Shown here piece by piece: positions 7,114 to 9,812 of a stretch of DNA of 9,812 bases. The notes beneath the pieces are model-generated. The model was not told the origin of the DNA and did not search any database. It saw nothing but the letters and a program-made list of their open reading frames with translations. The DNA comes from Candidatus Hydrogenedentota bacterium (GTDB taxonomy: Bacteria > Hydrogenedentota > Hydrogenedentia > Hydrogenedentales > SLHB01), in NCBI GenBank assembly GCA_013349485.1, contig DUZM01000224.1, positions 1 through 9,812 of the forward strand. Direction: 5' to 3'. Within the stretch, counting starts at the first letter, position 1. Every line of letters begins with the position of its first letter. A program made the translations under genes and the position numbers.

Positions 7114-7356
7114 CTAGCCGAACAAGCGTCTCAGCAGTTTTTCACGAGTGAGATCCAGATGAACCGCGACATCTGAGATTACTGCAGAAAGCGTTCCCAC
7201 CCGGAGCTGGGAATGCCGTGGGATGGTGACATGGTGTTCGCCCTGCTCGCTGGTCGTGAGCCGAAGGTGGCTTCCGGTTTGGCGGGTGACGTGATACCCA
7301 AAGACGCCGAGTTTCTGAGCGAGTTGATCTCCGGAAACGTCGCGCGGCAGTCTCAT
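7114..7356 (-). CDS. hicA: HicA-family toxin (mRNA interferase)
   Basis: An 80-residue basic protein of the HicA/YcfA family, whose members carry a double-stranded RNA-binding fold and cleave mRNA. Signatures: DVSGDQLAQKLGVFGYHVTRQ at the N-terminus, TGSHLRL (27-33) with the catalytic H30 in the conserved G-S-H, and HVTIPRHSQLRVGTLSAVIS (42-61), matching the family's VPRH...GTL segment. The ATG at 7356 overlaps the hicB stop (ATGA), which fixes the start and implies translational coupling; an upstream start at 7383 would overlap hicB further. The catalytic residue and length are normal, so the toxin looks intact. The antitoxin gene comes first in the transcript. Confidence 0.86.
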   Translation of the reverse strand: MRLPRDVSGDQLAQKLGVFGYHVTRQTGSHLRLTTSEQGEHHVTIPRHSQLRVGTLSAVISDVAVHLDLTREKLLRRLFG

Positions 7357-7559
7357 ACGACGAGGGTTTCCTCGCGCACACAATGCAGCCTAATAATGCT
7401 GGGCAACTGGTCTTCCTCAAAGTGGCAACGAACGGCATCTCTGATCTGGCTGCGTAGTGCGCCCAAGTCATCGGCTTCCGTATAGATGGACTCGCCCAGT
7501 GCACGGGCGGTATAGCCCCCCTCAGGCGCCTCCTCGACCATAAAGATAAGTTCACTCAT
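7353..7559 (-). CDS. hicB: HicB-family antitoxin, short form
   Basis: A 68-residue acidic protein with the partial RNase H-like fold typical of HicB: SELIFMVEEAPEGGYTARAL (2-21), then SIYTEADDLGALRSQIRDAV (24-43), matching the family pattern of a beta strand, a D/E-x-GGY turn and a helix that buries the toxin. It ends at residue 68 without the ribbon-helix-helix or HTH domain found in longer HicB proteins, so it may neutralise HicA without repressing transcription itself. GGAGG lies 4 nt before an ATG at 7562 and 7 nt before the ATG at 7559; the second spacing is better. The stop overlaps the hicA start. Confidence 0.84.
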   Translation of the reverse strand: MSELIFMVEEAPEGGYTARALGESIYTEADDLGALRSQIRDAVRCHFEEDQLPSIIRLHCVREETLVV

Positions 7560-7590
7560 CATCGAGCCTCCAATTTGTACCTCTCAGGGC

Positions 7591-7620
7591 ATTGTCCCCC
7601 AAAGAAGCCTCTTTTGGCAA
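7591..7620 (-). promoter_or_regulatory. Putative hicBA promoter with an internal inverted repeat
   Basis: On the minus strand TTGCCA (7620-7615, 5 of 6 to -35 consensus) precedes GACAAT (7596-7591, 4 of 6 to -10) with an 18-nt spacer. The leader to hicB would be about 25 nt. Between the two boxes lies an inverted repeat, CCAAAGA (7599-7605) and TCTTTTGG (7610-7617) with one bulged base, a good position for an operator. Confidence 0.4.
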
Positions 7621-7721
7621 GACCGTTGAGGGGTATGCTCGTAGTTCCCTTGCCGGTGTGGCGTGGTTTTGGTACCCTGACTTAAGAACCTATTCGGTGA
7701 TGGGAGAGCCCAGAGTCTGTC

Positions 7722-7742
7722 ATTCCCAACTTGATTGGGAAT
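7722..7742. repeat. REP-like hairpin of the GTCATTCC type
   Basis: ATTCCCAA (7722-7729) and TTGGGAAT (7735-7742) form a perfect 8-bp stem with a 5-nt loop, embedded in GTCATTCC...GGAATC. Palindromes of the form GTCATTCC-variable-GGAATCC are dispersed intergenic repeats in many bacteria, and this looks like one. It could also terminate transcription, though no T-run follows it on the plus strand. Confidence 0.5.
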
Positions 7743-7798
7743 CTTAACGTGCGAAATATACAACATTTTCACGAAAAGGGCCCCTTTCCGCGAGGACG

Positions 7799-7855
7799 AC
7801 ATGATCAAAGATATCATGTTGACGTACTACGTCAACAACGACCGGCCAAGCCGGT
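7799..7855. repeat. Cluster of three consecutive inverted repeats
   Basis: First: ACATGAT (7799-7805) with ATCATGT (7813-7819), a 7-bp perfect stem with a 7-nt loop. Second: TGTTGACGTA (7817-7826) with TACGTCAACA (7828-7837), perfect 10-bp arms around a single C. Third: ACCGGC (7841-7846) with GCCGGT (7850-7855) and a CAA loop. The first and second overlap by 3 nt, so the hairpins would be partly exclusive in RNA. The second is long enough to be a dimeric protein-binding site on DNA. Confidence 0.65.
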
Positions 7856-7878
7856 GGTCGCTCATTTGGCGTGAATAA
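7801..7878 (+). CDS. Possible 25-residue leader peptide
   Basis: An ATG at 7801 opens a 25-codon frame (MIKDIMLTYY..., ending SLIWRE) that stops with TAA at 7876-7878. GAGG lies about 5-6 nt upstream of the ATG at 7792-7795, a reasonable ribosome binding site. The frame spans all three inverted repeats and ends 54 nt before the winged-helix gene, the layout of an attenuation-style leader. Nothing else supports it: the peptide has no run of one amino acid and no recognisable family. It may be chance. Confidence 0.2.
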   Translation: MIKDIMLTYYVNNDRPSRWSLIWRE

Positions 7879-7932
7879 TCTCCCAGGCTTGGTTTAGTAT
7901 AGGAAAGGCTTGACGGTGAAGAGGGGAAGACT

Positions 7933-8667
7933 ATGAGTTCTCAGGAAGGCGCTTCGCTCGGCGAGAACGCGGCGAATGTGGTCGAGAACCTCGCTTTGCG
8001 CATTGCGGAACGGCAGGCCGGCAAGGTGACGCCCGCCCAACTTGCTCCGTATCTCCCTATGTCGCTTGAACTTATACGCTCGTGCCTGGACGACCTGGTG
8101 GACGAGCGGGCCGTGTCGTGCGACGCCAAACTCAAGCCCAAAGGCCAGCATGTGCTTTGTACGGAGTGCTCGCGGGACCTTCAGGAAGAACTGAGCAAAT
8201 CGGCCGACAAAACCGGTTGGCCCGCGCAAGCCGTGTACGAACACGAGATTCTGTATCTTGCGGCGGGCCGCGACGGACCGGTACGCGCCGAGGACCTTGC
8301 CCGGCGCAGCCGATACACGCTGCGCAATATGCAGCGCAAACTCGACAAAATGAGCCTCGATGGGTGGTTGAGAAAGGATTTCGACGACGAACAAGGCTTG
8401 ATCGTCTATCATTTTCCGAAGACAGATTACCCTGAGGCACGATACAAGGCGAACATGGCCGTTATTCGATCTTATCCGGCGTCGTTTACGGAAGAAGTGC
8501 AGACGCGTGTAGCCCAGATACTGCTGGCACTGGGCGTGTTGCTTCTGGGATTGCTCGTTCTGGCGTTCTTTCTTCCGTTTCCAATGTTGGTTCTGTTGTT
8601 CTTGATCGCAGCGCCGGTCACGGCGTTCGTCATCTGGCGCCGCCGAAGCGACCCTGACGAAGACTAG
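7933..8667 (+). CDS. Membrane-anchored protein with two winged-helix-like regions, function unknown
   Basis: A 244-residue protein. Residues about 10-75 (ENLALRIAERQAGKVTPAQL, LELIRSCLDDLVDERAV) read like a winged-helix domain, with helices followed by a short strand region near CDAKLKPKGQHVLCTEC. Residues about 100-162 (AVYEHEILYLAAGRDGPVRA, EDLARRSRYTLRNMQRKLDK, MSLDGWLRKDF) read like a second one, including a typical D-x-L-x-x-R...L-x-x-L-x-x-x-G-W pattern. C76 and C79 form a CxxC motif with C63 nearby, which might bind metal. Two membrane helices close the protein, about 193-213 and 217-235, followed by a basic then acidic tail (WRRRSDPDED), so both termini are probably cytoplasmic. GAGGGGAAG just upstream of the ATG supports the start. 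I do not recognise a named family; the winged-helix call is by eye. The gene lies 140 nt before the SPFH gene on the same strand. Confidence 0.75.
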   Translation: MSSQEGASLGENAANVVENLALRIAERQAGKVTPAQLAPYLPMSLELIRSCLDDLVDERAVSCDAKLKPKGQHVLCTECSRDLQEELSKSADKTGWPAQAVYEHEILYLAAGRDGPVRAEDLARRSRYTLRNMQRKLDKMSLDGWLRKDFDDEQGLIVYHFPKTDYPEARYKANMAVIRSYPASFTEEVQTRVAQILLALGVLLLGLLVLAFFLPFPMLVLLFLIAAPVTAFVIWRRRSDPDED

Positions 8668-8714
8668 GCGCCAGTGCCCCTTATGCGAAGAGTGTAACCA
8701 GCCTGTGCCGGTGC

Positions 8715-8720
8715 TATACT
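8715..8720 (+). promoter_or_regulatory. Putative -10 element for the SPFH gene
   Basis: TATACT matches the -10 consensus at 5 of 6 positions, about 90 nt before the ATG at 8808. A 17-nt spacer leads to GTGTAA (8692-8697), only 3 of 6 to the -35 consensus. The same ten bases, TATACTGGCG, occur at the putative promoter on the minus strand at 277-268. Confidence 0.35.
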
Positions 8721-8807
8721 GGCGGTAATCAAAGGGCCGCTGCCTGCAACGGCGCTGAACGCGTGACTCCAGCCGAAAACAACAACTAGGGGAGAGGAGA
8801 TAGGCAA

Positions 8808-9812
8808 ATGCTAGGCGAAACGAGACCTCCGGACTTTCGAGCCCTGCAGAAAGTCGTGGGCGGAAGTCTGATCTGGTTCGCACTGGCCTTCCTGCTCGTG
8901 ATGGTGTTTCTCATCGCGACCATTCGCATCGAGGGCGTCAGCGGCGAGCAAGTGGGCATCAAGCTGAACAAACTGAACGGCGAGATAGAGGTGATCAATA
9001 AAGCCGGCAAGGAGATCTACAACGGCATTACTCACGATTTCAGTGTCGTAGACAAAACGATTCAGACGCTCGATATGACTGAACTTGTGGGCCGTGGAGA
9101 TCGGAAGGGCAAAGACGACCTAAAAGTCAAAACCGTGGACGGCAGCGACGTCTATGTCGACTTAAAAGTCCAATACAGGATTATTCCTGAAATGGCCGAC
9201 GTAGTTGTCAGGACCTCGGGCCTCGGCGAAGCGTACAAGAAACTGTGGGCAAGAGACTACGTCCGGTCCGTGTGTCGGAACAGTCTTGGCGAACTTACTA
9301 CCGAGAGTTTTTACGATTCGTCGCTACGCGGCGCAAAGGTCCTCGAGGCCAAGAAGGTGATCAACGAGAAGTTGCAGCCGTTTGGCATCGAGATCGACAG
9401 CCTGGTTATTCCCAGAAAACCCCATTTCTACGCCGAGTACGAGGAAAAGATCAAAAAGAAAAAACTTGCCGATCAGGGTGTGCTCGAGCAGCAATCCGAG
9501 GCGCTCGCGGCCAAACAGCGCCAAGAGACGCGGATTGTCGAGGAAACCAACAGGAAAAACGTGGCTGTCGAGCAGTTCGAAGGCCAAATGAAGCAGTTGG
9601 TTATCGAGGCCAAGGCACAAGCTACAAGGGCCAAGAAGGCAGCCGACGCCTACTACAACAAGGTCACTATCGGGGCCGAAGCAGCCCTCTATCAGATGAC
9701 GCAGGACGCCGAAGGCATACTCGCGAAGAAGAAGGCCGAGGCCGAAGGCATCGAGGCCCTCAAGAAGGCGCTCGAAGGCGAGGGCGGCCGCAATATGGTC
9801 AAAATGGAATAC
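8808..9812 (+). CDS. SPFH/band-7 (prohibitin-like) membrane protein, N-terminal part
   Basis: A 335-codon open frame continues past the window edge with no stop. A short cytoplasmic-type head (MLGETRPPDFRALQKVVGG) is followed by a membrane segment at about 21-41 (LIWFALAFLLVMVFLIATIR). The SPFH domain then runs to about residue 200: VSGEQVGIKLNKLNGEIEVI, DMTELVGRGD and KTVDGSDVYVDLKVQYRI, the last being the characteristic 'use of variable in strand' segment. YVRSVCRNSLGELTTESFYD and LQPFGIEIDSLVIPRK complete it. From about residue 210 it is a long charged coiled coil rich in Glu, Lys, Gln and Ala (KKKKLADQGVLEQQSEALAA onward), typical of prohibitins, stomatins and flotillins. Such proteins form large ring assemblies that scaffold membrane microdomains or proteases. 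GGGGAGAGGAG 8 nt upstream supports the ATG. Which SPFH subgroup it belongs to cannot be told without the C-terminus. Confidence 0.88.
   Translation, partial: MLGETRPPDFRALQKVVGGSLIWFALAFLLVMVFLIATIRIEGVSGEQVGIKLNKLNGEIEVINKAGKEIYNGITHDFSVVDKTIQTLDMTELVGRGDRKGKDDLKVKTVDGSDVYVDLKVQYRIIPEMADVVVRTSGLGEAYKKLWARDYVRSVCRNSLGELTTESFYDSSLRGAKVLEAKKVINEKLQPFGIEIDSLVIPRKPHFYAEYEEKIKKKKLADQGVLEQQSEALAAKQRQETRIVEETNRKNVAVEQFEGQMKQLVIEAKAQATRAKKAADAYYNKVTIGAEAALYQMTQDAEGILAKKKAEAEGIEALKKALEGEGGRNMVKMEY

Larger units (their letters stand above)
7560..7932. other. Structured intergenic region between hicB and the winged-helix gene
   Basis: This 373-nt stretch has no convincing long gene. From left to right it holds the hicBA ribosome binding site and promoter, about 100 nt in which I see nothing specific (7621-7720), a REP-like hairpin at 7722-7742, an AT-rich run with a weak promoter match (TTGGGA at 7735-7740, 16 nt, TATACA at 7757-7762), three consecutive inverted repeats at 7799-7855, and a short possible ORF at 7801-7878. 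TAGTAT at 7895-7900 is a plausible -10 for the next gene but has no good -35. The stretch appears more AT-rich than the flanking genes. Confidence 0.5.

Noticed and set aside
7584..7817. A 77-codon minus-strand frame across the hicB upstream region
   Set aside because: It runs through the REP-like hairpin and the hicBA promoter, has no family match I recognise, and its start lacks a ribosome binding site. It may be a by-product of repeat sequence.

Overview
The window looks like a chromosomal piece of a GC-rich, Gram-negative-type, environmental bacterium. The best clue to lineage is an ECF sigma factor that carries a transmembrane segment and a long extracytoplasmic C-terminal extension. That architecture is typical of Planctomycetota, Hydrogenedentota and related deep-branching lineages. 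The assignment is inference; no rRNA or marker gene here settles it.

Left edge (1-440): the N-terminal part of a secreted protein of unknown function is encoded on the minus strand and runs off the window. A divergent promoter region follows.

Plus-strand operon (441-4318): amrB (MEMO family), a NIF3-family dinuclear-metal protein, glgA (glycogen synthase) and tsaE (tRNA t6A ATPase). The genes are joined by 4-nt stop/start overlaps or a 10-nt gap, with a sigma70-like promoter upstream of amrB. They belong to unrelated pathways, so this looks like a housekeeping transcription unit rather than one pathway. A 76-nt convergent gap after tsaE holds a strong inverted repeat with a second, interleaved one.

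Minus-strand sigma locus (4395-6916): an ECF sigma factor with a transmembrane segment, and a HEAT-like repeat domain that lies in a different frame. The two frames meet at an exact two-copy 5-bp tandem repeat (5968-5977). Removing one copy joins them into a single protein of about 838 residues. The locus is therefore either a recently frameshifted membrane-tethered sigma factor or a sequence error.

Minus-strand toxin-antitoxin module (7114-7559): a hicB-hicA pair with a 4-nt overlap. The antitoxin is short and has no visible DNA-binding domain.

Structured intergenic region (7560-7932): more AT-rich than its surroundings. It holds the hicBA promoter, a REP-like GTCATTCC hairpin, three back-to-back inverted repeats and a possible 25-residue leader ORF.

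Right edge (7933-9812, plus strand): a protein with two apparent winged-helix-like regions and two C-terminal membrane segments, then the start of an SPFH/band-7 membrane protein that runs off the window.

Most of the window is ordinary. The points most worth a second look are the microduplication-split sigma factor, the hairpin cluster before the membrane-anchored winged-helix protein, and a shared promoter-like motif at two distant sites.
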